Positions 39,201 to 47,860 are shown, numbered from the stretch's first letter. The stretch: 64,000 nucleotides of DNA from Triplophysa rosa (GCF_024868665.1 NC_079900.1:23245039-23309038), one strand, 5' to 3'. Made by a program: numbers and translations. Notes: generated by a model from the letters alone, not told the origin.

Positions 39201-42200
39201 GATTCATCAACTGAGGTCATTATGCAAGGTCATTATGATTATCATAAAAAAGGGTGCGACCAAATTGTAAGTTGGTGCGACCAACTGAGAAAGTGGGTCG
39301 CACCAGTGCGACCAATGGGAAAAATGAGTCAAAATATCGATTCTGCAGCACTTTTGAAATTAGCCAATTATTACGCAAAAATATTATGTAACAATTATTA
39401 GTGGTTTAAGGATCTGATCGGAGTTTATCCGTGTTCCGTACAGATCGCATCGCCCCTCATGATTCTATATGCATGTGTGCCGCGGATTAATTGCAAAGTT
39501 TCACCATCATGCAGAGCGCGCTCTCTCACCTTCTCTCTGCATCCGTGAGCGCAGTATACATGAAAGCGCATTCTCATATCATTCACTTAAATGGTTGCGT
39601 TTGTAGGCACTAATTCAACACACACATGACGCTGCGCTGCTTCTGTCTCATCCAATATAAAACTATTGCACGCGATTAAAATCAATGAAACTTGAAAATG
39701 ATGCAGTGACGAGCCGCTCGCTCATAATACATGAAAAGTAAGATGTATAAGAGTAATTACACGACAGTAAATGTGCGTGTAATAGAACGTGAAGAGCAAA
39801 AGACCTGCTTAAATCTTACAGCACCATTACATTTACAATATTATATCTAGAAATCTGAAATCTAGAAAGAAATACGCCATCTATTTCAAATTCAACACTT
39901 TCTTGTTTAATTAAATCTATTTACTCTGACTGCATGTCTATGCATATATTTATATTTATTCGTTATACATATAGGCCCGGTTTCACAGACAAGGCCAGGA
40001 CTATGCCTTAGTTAAATTAGGATATTTAAGTCACTTTCGATGACTTAAAATGCCTTGGATAAAAATACTGCTGGTGTGCATCTTGAGACAAAACAATGGC
40101 AACGACATATATTAAAATATGTCAGGGCTATTTATTTTCAGTTAAGACAGCTCAAACTTTTATTTTAGTCTGGGACTAGTCTTAAGCCTTGTGTGTGAAA
40201 CCGGGCAATAGTCTGTTTGTAAAACACATGCACACATATGATGTAGCCTAGAAACCCTGTTTTAGAAACAAGGGTCTCTGTATAAGGACTTGATCTTTTG
40301 CAACTTTACACTCATTCTCAAAACTACTTTATGCATTGATTTGTCAGATTAACTGATAACTGATTTTGCTCTAAATCTGTCATATGATAAATGTATTAAA
40401 AAAATAACCCTTATCAAGATGTGTATTGTATCGTATCGTATTTAATAATCTATTCCCTTGAAAAAGTAAAGTAAGGGATTACTCTAATTTTTTCTGTAAT
40501 TTAATTACAGTTACTTCTGATGTAATTAAACTAAATACTTTGTGTAATATAAGTGTGTGCATTGACATCAAAATTCAAAATCCACACTTTAATGTATAAT
40601 TCTCACATTTGTAATACTTAGTTAATACTCAAAGTAGTATTGTTAACTAAGTAGTTTTATAATATTTATTTGAATGAATTAAAAGAGCCCTTTCATGTCT
40701 ATCCTTGAATCACTTAACTAATCAAGGTTGATACAGGACATAGAAAGTAATTAGTAATAAGTAATCAAATACTTTTTGAAGAGAGTAACTTGTACAGTAA
40801 TCTGATTACATTATTGAATACATAATTAGTAACTAGTAATTAATTACTTTTTCAGAGGAACTTGCCCAACACTGTTGGCGATACACATCCCTACTATGCC
40901 TATGGTTTCAAATTAATAAAAAATTAGGTAGTCAATCAATGTAATGCAAATGTAAATAAGAAAAACATGTTTCACATCGACACTGCCCTTCATTAATTCA
41001 TACTAGGGTAGGGATGTAACAATATCAAAATCTCACTGTAGGATAATACCTCAGCATAACTCTCGCGGTACGATAGGGTTGAGCTGATAGACGATGACAT
41101 CGTCCATCGCCGATGGCTGACAGCCATCATTATGACAGTCCACAGTATGACATTCTGCGCATGTGTCCAGCTCGTCCATTCATGCTTATCTGCAGTTGGG
41201 TATGATTTGGAAGCTGCGCAACGCGTGTGTGCGCGAGACGGAGACGGACTTAGAAAGTGAACGCAAACAGTGAATCGTAGTAATGCGCTCATGTTGTGTG
41301 TGTGTAAACTTGTCAATGACGACCTGAACTGACGCGCAATGGCAGCGGGAAACATCAGTGCCGCGTGACCCGCGCAGTTGACTAATCACACACACACAGC
41401 CTACACTGGTGGGCTCACGATCTACTCATCTTTCCACATGTGACATAACAACTGGAAGAAATTCCAAAATTGCAGGTCATACATGTGCGAGTACTTGTGA
41501 AAAAATCTTGAAAACTGGTCACAAAATGTGTTTTGGTCGCATTCTGGAGCACAAATTGTTTTTAATGTTTTGGCAGATGGCCATCTAGCAAACTGATATA
41601 CCCCAACGCCCGCCTCGCCCCGCCAATCGATGTCATCATCCATCGCAATGTTTCGCTGTAGGCATCGTCCGATGCCAATTTGGTAGACATCGCCCAACCC
41701 TACGGTACGATATTTATTGCAATATTTAAGATGGCTTGGAAATGTGCCATAAGAATCCTCTTTTCTTTATCCTCTGATCATAACTGTTGCTTAGAGGTAT
41801 GAGTTGTATGAGATGGGTCAAATGAAACAAAAATCCCTTTTATAAAATAAAATAATTGCACCAGATGGACCTTGACAAAGGAAACATCTATTGTTTTTTC
41901 TAACATTATGGAAGACCTATTGTTTCACACAGTTATGTGACCACGATAATATTGAGACAATTTTATTGTTAATAATATTGTTACATCCCAAATTCATACA
42001 GTGGGTGACGGAGTGTACAGTATGTACTGTAGTTTAAGCACATATGTATCATCATGACACAAGGAACCTTGTGATGTTAAATGATGAAAGCACTAGTTAT
42101 GTGAACTGCCAAGTGCACTACAGTGTGTGGGTATGTGTGTTTCACAGTTGTCATAGCACTGCCATTTAACTGCTGTTCCACTGACTACAATTGAAACCTG

Positions 42201-44332
42201 AGGAATACAATCACATCAATGTCAGATGAACATTACATGTACATGGAGGGATGGTATTAGATGGTAACACCGCGGTACTGTGATTAGCCTATCATTTTCA
42301 TTTGCCATGTATTTACATTGTACTTCAAACGTATGTCTTCATGTGAACTTCATGGTACTTTACCATGGTTTTTAGGGCTGTGCAAAAATATCGATACATT
42401 TAACTATCGCAATATTTTTTTTTTCAATAGTGTATCGATAGTGATACCTCTACTATCGATAATTAAAAAAAAAACATGTCACATACATACGGCCAAAAGT
42501 AAGTGGAAGCAAACATGGCGAAAAATATAAGAACGCTTGGAGCTCTCAGAGCTGATGTGTGGGTGTGCTTTGGTTTTCAAAATAAGTAATGGAGTAATGA
42601 GTTATATAAAATAATGCTGTTTGTAGGCTTCGCAAGTCATGACACAAGTCACTTGGCTACTTCAGTGCATTAGACAAAAAGTTTATTAAGAAAAGTCACA
42701 ATGACATTTATTGTGCTTTCATGGATGTGACACCAGCACATTTACAGCATGGGTGAAGCAGGGGTTGTATAGGCTGCCCATGTTCATTGTTTTAACTGTA
42801 ATGCACCACAACAGCCAAGTGACTTGCGTGAGCCACCTTATTCCCCTGTGCTACCCACTTGAGGGGCGCAGTCCACAGTTTGAGAACCCAAACCTCTGAT
42901 CTAAAGGTCCATGCATTCGCACATCATGGCCACTGCAGAGGTAAGGGATGTTTTTACATTTATCCTTACAGAAAACCCCAGGTGGTGCACAGCATGTTGT
43001 ATTTCTAGCTCTACTTTTTACATTTTCTATTTAAAGTATTGCAATATATCGCAAATGTGTATCGTATCGAAATACATACCAATATATTGTATCGTGACCC
43101 ATCTATCGTGATATGTATCGTATCGGGAGGCACTTGCCAATACACAGCCCTAATGGTTTTACCATGGTTTTTGTGTGTGTGTTTTAGCTCAGCAGCTATA
43201 CCAAAAAGTACTGCAGTATAACCACAGTAAAGAATGAGATGGTACTAAATGACTACCATTACATCAGAATTACCATGTCTCAGAGGTACTATGGTACAGT
43301 ATGGTAATATCATGGCACTTTTATTTTTGTTGCCAAACAGACAACTTAAAGTTATACTTGAAATAAAAAAACAGACTCAAAATCTGTTTGGTTATACGCA
43401 TTCTTCCAAACATCTTTCCCTGTGTTCATCAGAACAAAGACATTTATACAGACTTGGAACAACTCGAGGGTGAGTAAACGATGACATAATTTTCATTTTT
43501 GGGTGAAGTATCCCTTTAAGTGTAAACTGTTCACACTTTTCTAATGTTAAAGATCATCATCTTCATTCACTGTGGTAAAGTTATTTAAAAACTACCATGA
43601 ATTTACCATAGTACTGAACGTTAACCCCGGCTGGACTACAGTATTTTGTACAGTATATAATAATTAGTAGAATTATTAGTCGAGTATTTTGTAGTTAAAC
43701 ACAAATTCGCCATCGTCTCACTATGGGAAACATAGTTTAAGCTTGGTTTAAACATGATATTGTAATCCATCTGACACAAACATCTGCTACTATCACTACA
43801 GTAAAACATTTTGCTGAGGGTGCCAGTATCTCACCGTTTCCGAGCTCACGGGTGATCTGAGTTTCTCTTCTGCAGGGATGTGGACGGGAATGATCTGCAC
43901 GTTCCTCTCGGGTACCGGCGGGGGTGGTGGAGAGTCTCTCGGTTCGCCGTTTCCCATCATCTCCTCGTCAATCTCGGGCTCATCAAACTCAGGCACCGGA
44001 ACACCTTCCGTGACAAACTCCTTCACACACTTCAAGCCGTATTTCTTCAGCAGCTGATCCGTGTCCATATCCACCACTATGAGCTCCAGGTTACCGGCGG
44101 TCGCGCGTATTCGTGCCACGACCTGCTGGTGGTTGTCGGTCTCCACGCGCTCTCCGTTGACGAACACGAGCCTGTCGCCCGCGCGCAGACCGGACAGCTC
44201 GGAAGGGGAATCGGGCTCGACCAGACGGATAAACTGGCCGACTTTGCCCTTTTCCCCGTGGAGGTGGAAGCCGTAGCCGTTCTCGCCCTTTTCCAGGACA
44301 CACAGTCTGGGTCGCAAAGTCTGGCCGAACAT
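12859..44332 (-). CDS. nherf1: NHERF1 (Na+/H+ exchanger regulatory factor 1), 6 exons
   Basis: NHERF1 (SLC9A3R1/EBP50) is a cytoplasmic scaffold under the apical membrane. Its PDZ domains bind C-termini of transporters and receptors, and its tail binds ERM proteins. Exons in transcript order: 44332-43835, 24796-24626, 21366-21213, 20193-20150, 13998-13873, 13005-12859. Lengths and phases give exactly 379 codons plus TAA (human about 358). PDZ1 spans roughly residues 7-88 with the GYGF loop at 19-22. PDZ2 spans roughly 172-254 with GFGF at 185-188. The C-terminal [28 protein letters not shown] is the ezrin-binding segment, closer to NHERF1 than NHERF2. The PDZ1-PDZ2 linker has a six-proline run absent from human NHERF1. 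Intron 1 is about 19 kb. The a/b copy of this teleost gene cannot be told from sequence alone. Confidence 0.95.
13585..13749 (-). repeat. Half copy of TTAA MITE family B
   Basis: The right half only (AACAACCTGAGGGAGAGTAAACG..., ending GAACCGTCCCTTTAA), in the intron between nherf1 exons 5 and 6. The rest of that intron (13006-13872) shows no other recognisable feature. Confidence 0.65.
13873..13998 (-). CDS. nherf1: nherf1 exon 5: Ser/Pro/Thr linker
   Basis: 42 codons: [42 protein letters not shown]. This is a low-complexity, Ser-rich segment like the phosphorylated linker of NHERF1; the phosphorylation is family knowledge, not seen here. The donor is GAG|GTAAGC, phase 0. Confidence 0.9.
14547..14602. 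repeat. (GT)n(GCGT)n microsatellite
   Basis: GT dinucleotides run into CGTG tetranucleotides, within nherf1 intron 4. Confidence 0.95.
15197..15286. repeat. (CA)45 microsatellite
   Basis: Uninterrupted CA dinucleotides for about 90 bp, directly abutting the left end of the GGGGAC repeat at 15287. Confidence 0.97.
15287..15545. repeat. GGGGAC dispersed repeat, copy 1
   Basis: Starts TATCCCCGTGGGGACAGTCC and ends TCCCCACCGGGATATACAAA. Nearly identical to 22021-22275. Both copies are bordered by CA microsatellites on both sides. Confidence 0.8.
15996..16227. mobile_element. Foldback palindromic MITE
   Basis: A 232-bp near-perfect palindrome. It opens CCCTGTTGAAAAAAACAGCA and closes TGCTGGTTTTTTCAACAGGG. 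Arms carry tandem GGTCATGTGCTGGTTTAAGA units on the left and a shorter complementary set on the right, meeting near 16120. Confidence 0.85.
16932..17162. mobile_element. hAT MITE inserted in the LINE
   Basis: Begins CAGGGCTGGACTGGGAC and ends ATTACCAATAGCCCTG. Flanked by a perfect 8-bp duplication TCACTCAC (16924-16931, 17163-17170). 231 bp. The insertion point is immediately after the LINE ORF stop codon at 16921-16923. Confidence 0.88.
17278..18837 (+). mobile_element. Tc1-like transposon, full length but decayed
   Basis: Ends are exact inverted repeats of about 210 bp, starting CAGTGAGGGAAATAAGTATT. A second internal copy of the GAAATAAGTATTTGATCCCC site lies at about 17460 and, inverted, at about 18640, the IR/DR layout of Tc1 elements. 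TA flanks both ends (17276-17277, 18838-18839). The interior is a degenerate transposase: ACATGACAAAGACGCAAAAC near 18348 corresponds to the DDE-domain DPKH region, followed by ...[19 protein letters not shown]. Many stops and indels make it non-functional, and the two TIRs still match closely. Confidence 0.9.
19672..20008. mobile_element. TTAA MITE family B, copy 1
   Basis: Ends TTAA-AGTGATACTTCACCC and GTGAACTATCCCT-TTAA, with inverted inner blocks TTTACTCACCCTCGAG and ATTTTCATTTTT. About 337 bp. Same family as 45515-45907 and 50656-51085. It lies 141 bp from nherf1 exon 4. Confidence 0.8.
20150..20193 (-). CDS. nherf1: nherf1 exon 4: short post-PDZ2 linker
   Basis: A 44-nt exon encoding (G)[14 protein letters not shown], equivalent to GPLPVPFTNGEIQK after PDZ2 in human NHERF1. 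The acceptor is GTCTGCAG and the donor AAG|GTGAGC, phase 1 to 0. Confidence 0.92.
20194..21212. other. nherf1 intron 3
   Basis: No coding homology. Near 20835-20880 is a fragment of the GTTTTGGGGACCAAATGACC repeat related to the GGGGAC family. Confidence 0.5.
21213..21366 (-). CDS. nherf1: nherf1 exon 3: PDZ2 second half
   Basis: Encodes [51 protein letters not shown], completing PDZ2. The His that contacts ligand at the start of helix B is present in EQHSQVV. The donor is ACAG|GTACAC, ending in phase 1. Confidence 0.97.
22021..22275. repeat. GGGGAC dispersed repeat, copy 2
   Basis: Same orientation and nearly the same sequence as 15287-15545, bordered left by CA repeats at 21984-22009 and right by CA repeats at 22278-22300. 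Confidence 0.8.
22436..23554. mobile_element. hAT-like element carrying a minisatellite
   Basis: The right end TTGTGACAGCCCTA matches, inverted, the left end TAAGGCTGCCGCTGTCACAA apart from a small insertion. Flanks are ACTATACG (22428-22435) and ACTATATC (23555-23562), sharing six of eight bases. Interior non-repeat sequence at 22450-22560 is rich in AATTAATTG. No transposase. Confidence 0.6.
22853..23530. repeat. About 17-bp minisatellite with 132-bp higher-order period
   Basis: About 40 tandem copies of a unit like TGTCAAATAATTGCGAT with variants (AATATTTACG, ACATATATTTACG, CCAAAAATTGCG). The variant order from the TACGGTTATG at 22911 recurs at 23043, an offset of 132 bp, so blocks of several units have been duplicated together. 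No unique spacers; not a CRISPR. Confidence 0.9.
24626..24796 (-). CDS. nherf1: nherf1 exon 2: PDZ2 first half
   Basis: 57 codons: [57 protein letters not shown]. It contains the GFGF loop and [13 protein letters not shown] typical of NHERF PDZ2. The acceptor is TCCTGCAG and the donor GTACAC, phase 0 to 0. Confidence 0.97.
25892..26270. mobile_element. TTAA MITE family C
   Basis: Ends TTAA-AGGTCCAGTGTG and CACTGGATCT-TTAA, about 379 bp, one copy in the window. Confidence 0.75.
26854..27077 (+). repeat. Left half of TTAA MITE family B
   Basis: Starts TTAAAGGGATAGTTCACCCA and continues with the usual CTTATTTACTCACCCTCATG block. The right terminal repeat is missing; it runs directly into the tRNA-derived SINE at 27078. 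Confidence 0.65.
27078..27225 (+). mobile_element. tRNA-derived SINE
   Basis: The head resembles a tRNA: A box TAGCTCAGTGGTAAGAGC and B box GGTTCGATCCC, which form an internal pol III promoter. A non-tRNA tail follows, ending AAGTCGCTTTGGATAAAAGC then GTCTGGTAAATGCATAAATG. A degenerate head fragment (CTGTAGCTCATAAAGTTATG) is at 58627 and tail-like fragments are at about 16287, 58005 and 61035. Confidence 0.8.
28905..29110 (+). pseudogene. hAT transposase BED-finger fragment
   Basis: The frame reads [37 protein letters not shown], then a TAA, then [22 protein letters not shown] and C..C match the first half of a BED zinc finger; the His pair region is degenerate. An in-frame stop (29015-29017) and lack of any catalytic domain mark it as dead. 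The AATCGATTTTTAATCG block and the end AGATTCCCACCCCTA near 29911 may be the right end of the same element. Confidence 0.65.
31249..31484. mobile_element. MITE with GCCCGGTTTCACAGAC ends, copy 1
   Basis: Left end GCCCGGTTTCACAGACGAAC; right end TGTCTGTGAAACCGGC. 236 bp. Related copy at 39975-40206 and a partial copy at about 63435-63600. Confidence 0.8.
32189..34126. mobile_element. hAT-like element with CAGGGCTCGACATTAA ends
   Basis: Left terminus CAGGGCTCGACATTAATGCT and right terminus AATGTCAAGCCCTG are inverted repeats. Flanking TCTAAAC (7 bp) is repeated on both sides (32182-32188, 34127-34133). A 5'-truncated mariner-like fragment is nested inside at about 32395-33020. No hAT transposase visible. 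Confidence 0.7.
32399..32733 (+). pseudogene. Tc1/mariner-like transposase C-terminus, frameshifted
   Basis: Reads [48 protein letters not shown], then a frameshift near 32540 and [63 protein letters not shown] with TGA at 32731. FQQD.AP.H and PDLNPIENLW are the second and third parts of the DDE triad. The N-terminal half is missing. The 3' end GACCAGCACCTGTA (about 33009-33022) looks like the transposon terminus. Confidence 0.85.
34902..36043. mobile_element. hAT non-autonomous element (CAGTGTTAATTT family)
   Basis: Begins CAGTGTTAATTTTGACAGCA and ends AACGAAATTAACACTG. Perfect 8-bp duplication GTTCAGCA (34894-34901 and 36044-36051). Long subterminal TTTTAGT/GACGAAAA-rich repeats at both ends (34920-35060, 35880-36030). 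1,142 bp with no transposase. Confidence 0.88.
38078..40893. mobile_element. Composite hAT-like insertion
   Basis: Outer ends TAGGGCAGTG (38078) and inverse CACATCCCTA (to 40893), flanked by a perfect 8-bp repeat CTATGCCT (38070-38077, 40894-40901). Inside: a second repeat end CAGGGCTCTAGACTGCGACC at 38088 with GTGCGACCAA blocks near 39250-39315, a GCCCGGTTTCAC MITE at 39975-40206, and another element end CTTGCCCAACACTG at 40861-40874. The terminal repeats are short, so the overall bounds are tentative. Confidence 0.5.
39975..40206. mobile_element. MITE with GCCCGGTTTCACAGAC ends, copy 2
   Basis: Left GCCCGGTTTCACAGACAAGG; right GTGTGAAACCGGGC. 232 bp, inverted relative to 31249-31484. Internal GGGACTAGTCTTAAGCC block is conserved. 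Confidence 0.8.
41003..41990. mobile_element. hAT-like element, outer of nested pair
   Basis: Left CTAGGGTAGGGATGTAACAA and right AATATTGTTACATCCCA; flanking AATTCATA at 40995-41002 and 41991-41998 is a perfect 8-bp duplication. Without the nested element (41074-41702) its own length is about 350 bp. Confidence 0.8.
41074..41702. mobile_element. hAT-like element nested inside 41003-41990
   Basis: Left TAGGGTTGAGCTGATAGACG, right GTAGACATCGCCCAACCCTA (inverted match). Perfect 8-bp duplication CGGTACGA (41066-41073, 41703-41710). 629 bp with no transposase. Subterminal GATGACATCG / CGATGTCATC blocks are also inverted. Confidence 0.88.
42373..43152. mobile_element. hAT non-autonomous element (TAGGGCTGTGCAAAAATAT)
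   Basis: Ends TAGGGCTGTGCAAAAATATC and CCAATACACAGCCCTA. Perfect 8-bp duplication ATGGTTTT (42365-42372, 43153-43160). Subterminal ATCGATA / TATCG clusters on both sides. 780 bp, no coding. Confidence 0.9.
43375..43520 (-). repeat. Half copy of TTAA MITE family B
   Basis: Contains CAGACTTGGAACAACTCGAG and ends GGGTGAAGTATCCCTTTAA; the opposite half is absent. Confidence 0.65.
43835..44332 (-). CDS. nherf1: nherf1 exon 1: PDZ1 and linker
   Basis: 166 codons from ATG at 44332-44330. The N-terminus [20 protein letters not shown] is followed by the [12 protein letters not shown] carboxylate-binding loop and [12 protein letters not shown] at the end of PDZ1. An acidic linker ([10 protein letters not shown]) and a PPPPPP run follow. 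The donor after ...SPVSSET is GTGAGA, phase 0. The ATG is the first in frame and sits in a GC-rich context. Confidence 0.95.
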
Positions 44333-44560
44333 CGCGCGCGTTTGATTTAAAGCGACAGAAATCTAATCAACAAGTAAACTTTCACTTCTTCAGTCCTTCA
44401 CTCAGATTCTCACGGATGACGCATGTTAACCCGCACAGCTTCAGTGATAGAAGTGATTTTGTGCTTGTTTTAGTGTGAGGGCAAAGTTGAGTTCTAGTGT
44501 TTGTTCAGTCAACATCCAGGATGATCCAGCCCACAGAGGAGTGACTCCTCCTCCTCTTCT
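44333..44560 (-). promoter_or_regulatory. nherf1: Probable nherf1 5' UTR and promoter region
   Basis: Lies immediately upstream of the nherf1 start codon and has CpGs around the ATG (CGCGCGCGATG). No TATA box or transcription start can be fixed. Exon 1 itself is also CpG-rich (43900-44330). Confidence 0.35.
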
Positions 44561-45514
44561 CACAGTTCAAGTTCAGTAGCTGCACACAGGTCACCAATGA
44601 CACCCCAATCATTCAATCTTCTCCACTTTCGCAAGTTTTTTTTTTATGTGTGTGTGCAATTTTCACTTCTGCTATTCACGGCACATTTAGGAGATCAATG
44701 AAGTTGTTGTTTAAGGGATGTAGTTTTTCGAAAAATTAAATACTCACCCTCATATCGTTCCACACCCATAAAAACTTTGTTTATCTTCGGAACACAAATA
44801 AAGACATTTTGGATGAAATCCGAGAGGTTCTGTCATCTACCACCACACAGCTGTGTTGTAAGCAAATACTTTTTGTGCGCAGAAAACGCCTTTTTTATTG
44901 ACAGTAATATCAAAACATATAGACATAAACACACACTAGGGGGAGTTTACAAAAAGATATGAAAGAAATTACAAAGTTTTAAAGTTTTCAGTGCCTTATG
45001 TTGCAAAGAAAATCGAAATGAATCAACATAACGTTCAAATTTCTTACAGAAAATGTACATCTGTGTATATGAAATTTTGGACAAAGGGATCAAATTAATC
45101 ATATAAATACAATTGCTAGTATGGCCAATTCTTTCATGATTTTTCAAAACACCAAAAAGTATTTCCAAAATAAAACAAAATCTCTATCAACATTCTTAAT
45201 AATAAAATCATAAACATTTTCCCAAAAAGGTTTCACAAATGGGCAGTACCAGTATAAATGAACCCCAGTTTCTAAGCAATTATTACAAAACGACTTTATT
45301 CAACAATTCTTTCTCCGTGTCAGTCTCTGTCACGTGTCCAGAAGAGCAACACGACGCATGCGTGTGGTGCTAACGCAGGCACCGGCGTTCTACATCAGCA
45401 CCACGCATGCTTTCGGATTTATCAGAGAAAGTTTTAGCGTTACACCCACTTCAGTATTAATAAACTGAGGTAAACATTACACATATGAGTGCGTATAGGA
45501 GGAATAAGAGTCAA

Positions 45515-45907
45515 TTAAAGGGATTTACCCCAAAAATGAAAATTTTGACATGAATTACTCACTCTCTAGTTGTTCCAAACCTGTATAAATGTCTTTGTTT
45601 GGCTGAACACAAAGACAGATATTTGGACGAATCCTTGTAACCAAACAGTTCTTGGAATGGTAGTCAAAAGTGCCTAAGAATGGTTTAGCTACATTCTTCA
45701 AAATATATTCTTTTGTTTTCAACAGAACAAAAGTTATAAAATAATTGGTCCTACTACGGTAGTCAATGGGGTCCAAAGAACTGTTTGGTCACAAGCGTTC
45801 TTCCAAATATCTTTCATCAGAACAAAGAAATGTATACAGATTTGGAACAACTCGAAGGAGAGTAAATGATGACAGAATTTTCATTTTTGGGTGAACTGTT
45901 CCTTTAA
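45515..45907. mobile_element. TTAA MITE family B, copy 2
   Basis: Ends TTAA-AGGGATTTACCCC and GTGAACTGTTCCT-TTAA; inverted GTTGTTCCAAACCTGTATAA / TATACAGATTTGGAACAACT arms. About 393 bp. Confidence 0.82.
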
Positions 45908-46175
45908 AGTGAATTGGAGGTGTTTGTTAAAAATAAGAACTGGAAGGGGAAATAGAAATGTGTTAAGTTGTGTGTGTGAATTTTGCAGTGAAATGTAAAC
46001 GCACACTGAATTCAATTTAATATTGTTGTTTATAAAAGTGAAAACATTGAGTATTTAACATTGAGTTTAAGGTCTTTCTCTCTCTGAAACTTTACTTCTG
46101 TACCAGTTTAGTTATATTTACACGTAGTTAATAGTTAAATGACCTTTTTCAAAATTATTTTTTATGCAACTCACC

Positions 46176-46427
46176 GGTCACACTTTATTTTAAGGTCCAA
46201 TTCTCGCTATTAACAAACCATTAACTACGACTTTTGCCTCAATAAACTCCTAATTTGGTGCTTAATATTAGTTAGTATAACAGTTGTTAGGTTTAGGTAC
46301 TGGGTAGAATTAGGGATGTAGAATATGTGCTTTATACATACTAATAAACAGCCAATATTCTAATAATATGCATGCTAATAAGCAACTTGTCAATAGTGAG
46401 AATTGGTCCCTGTACTAAAGTGTTACC
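46176..46427. mobile_element. hAT-type MITE (GGTAACACTTTA family), inverted copy
   Basis: Starts GGTCACACTTTATTTTAAGG and ends AGTACAGGG-type inverse (CCCTGTACTAAAGTGTTACC). Same family and length as 8545-8796. A CAACTCAC / CAACTCTC-like flank repeat is imperfect. Confidence 0.8.
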
Positions 46428-46458
46428 CAACTCTCCTTTAGTTTAGTCGTTTAGTCGT

Positions 46459-47249
46459 AAAATGTCCTGGTAGATGGCTGCGTTGACTGTGGACTTCAGA
46501 AAACAGTGGACCAATGCAGCAGATCTCCACTCTTCCTCCAGACTCTGGGACCCTTGAAGTCTGGAGGAAGAGTGGAGATCTGCTGGTGTTGGTTACTCAG
46601 CCATCTACCAGGAAATTTTAGAGCACTTCATGCTTCCTTCTGCTGACAAGCTTTATTGTTTTTTTATTTTCCAACAGGACTTTTCACCTGCCCACACTGC
46701 CAAAGGTACCACAAGCTGGTTCAAAGACCATGGTGGTACTGTGTTTGATTGGCCAGCAAACCCGCCTGACCTGAACCACATAGAGAATCTATGTGGTATT
46801 GTCAAGAGGAAGATGAGGGACACCAGACCCAACAATGCAGATGACCTGAAGGCCGCTATCAAAGCAACCTGGGCTTCCATCACACCTGAGCAGTGCCACA
46901 GGCTGATTGCCTGCATGCCACGCTGCATTGCTGCAGTAATTCAGGCAAAAGGAGGCCCAACCAAATATTGAGTGCATAGAAATGAACATACTTTTCAGAA
47001 GCCTGACATTCCTGTTTAAAATATCCTTTTTTTATTGATATTATGTAATATTCTAATTTTCTGAGACACTGAATTTGGGGTTTTCATTATCTGTAAGCCA
47101 TAATCATCAACATTTCAAGAAATAAAGGCTGGAAATATTTCACTCTATGTGTAATGAATCTATATAATATATGGGTTTCACTTTCTGAAATGAGTGACAA
47201 AAAATATTGACCTTTTTCAAGATATTCTAATTTTTTTAGATGTGCCGGT
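46459..47249 (+). mobile_element. Mariner/Tc1-like fragment, copy 2
   Basis: Right terminus GATGTGCCGGTA at about 47238-47249, analogous to GACCAGCACCTGTA of the 32.4-kb copy; sequence between (TTCTGAGACACTGAATTTGG) is homologous. It is 5' incomplete, with a hairpin at its left (46517-46585). Confidence 0.7.
46657..46971 (+). pseudogene. Tc1/mariner-like transposase C-terminal fragment
   Basis: Open frame reading [60 protein letters not shown] and on to IQAKGGPTKY, stop TGA at 46969-46971. It holds the second Asp (QQD) and third acidic residue (IENL) of the DDE domain. The first Asp and DNA-binding domain are missing, so it cannot act. About 85 percent like the copy at 32399-32733 by eye. 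Confidence 0.85.
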
Positions 47250-47466
47250 ATTTGTGAATTCTGTCATCCAAACTAAATCCAAATATTATTATTTTATAAC
47301 ATTTGTAGGGTAAACAAGTAAACATAGCACAATCACACACGGTCCAGGTTAAATTCTGTTTTTTTAGAGTTGTTCTCTCGTTTTATATGTTGAAATTTTA
47401 TGAACTTCATTTGATTATTTACGGGTTCTTTTTGCTCAAATAATGTTTTAATGTCTATATAATCTA

Positions 47467-47860
47467 CACTGTAAAACTTTGCTGTAGTTTTGCCAGTAAC
47501 TTTTTGCCAGTAGCAATTTTTTTTAAACATAAACTTGCCTAGTTCTTATATTGTCTTTCACAAAACAAGACTTAGGTCACTTTTCTTGTTATGTAAATGT
47601 ATCGTAATTTAAGATTTTTTTACTAAAAAACAAGACAATAATGCTCAGGAAGAATGTCATTTTTTGCATTGTTGCTTTGCTAATGCCAGTCACGAGACCA
47701 GTCTCTTCTTGCTCATTTTGAATCTCAAAAGTCAAAGTATTTTAATTTTGGTTAAAGTAAGGTTGAATTCAAATTGAAAACAGTACGAATAGGAAAGTAA
47801 TGAAATCTACAGTAAGTTACAGGCAAACCTGCTGCAAAACTACAACAAAGTTTTACAGTG
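47467..47860. mobile_element. TA-flanked MITE with CACTGTAAAAC ends
   Basis: Left CACTGTAAAACTTTGCTGTA and right AACAAAGTTTTACAGTG; TA on both sides. 394 bp. A second copy lacking its left end runs from about 49903 to 50220, directly after a TTAA MITE. Confidence 0.75.

Larger units (their letters stand above)
24797..43834. other. nherf1 intron 1 (19 kb), transposon-rich
   Basis: Holds the SINE, TTAA MITEs, hAT elements and transposase fragments listed separately. Stretches with nothing recognisable include about 27230-27890, 30000-31240 and 36060-38060. The 36940-37200 part has GTTGCTAGGGTGTT-type low-complexity repeats common in fish introns. No host exon was found. Confidence 0.6.

Noticed and set aside
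43880..44350. 156-residue open frame on the + strand
   Set aside because: Antisense to nherf1 exon 1; it is open because the exon is GC-rich. The minus strand encodes the PDZ domain.
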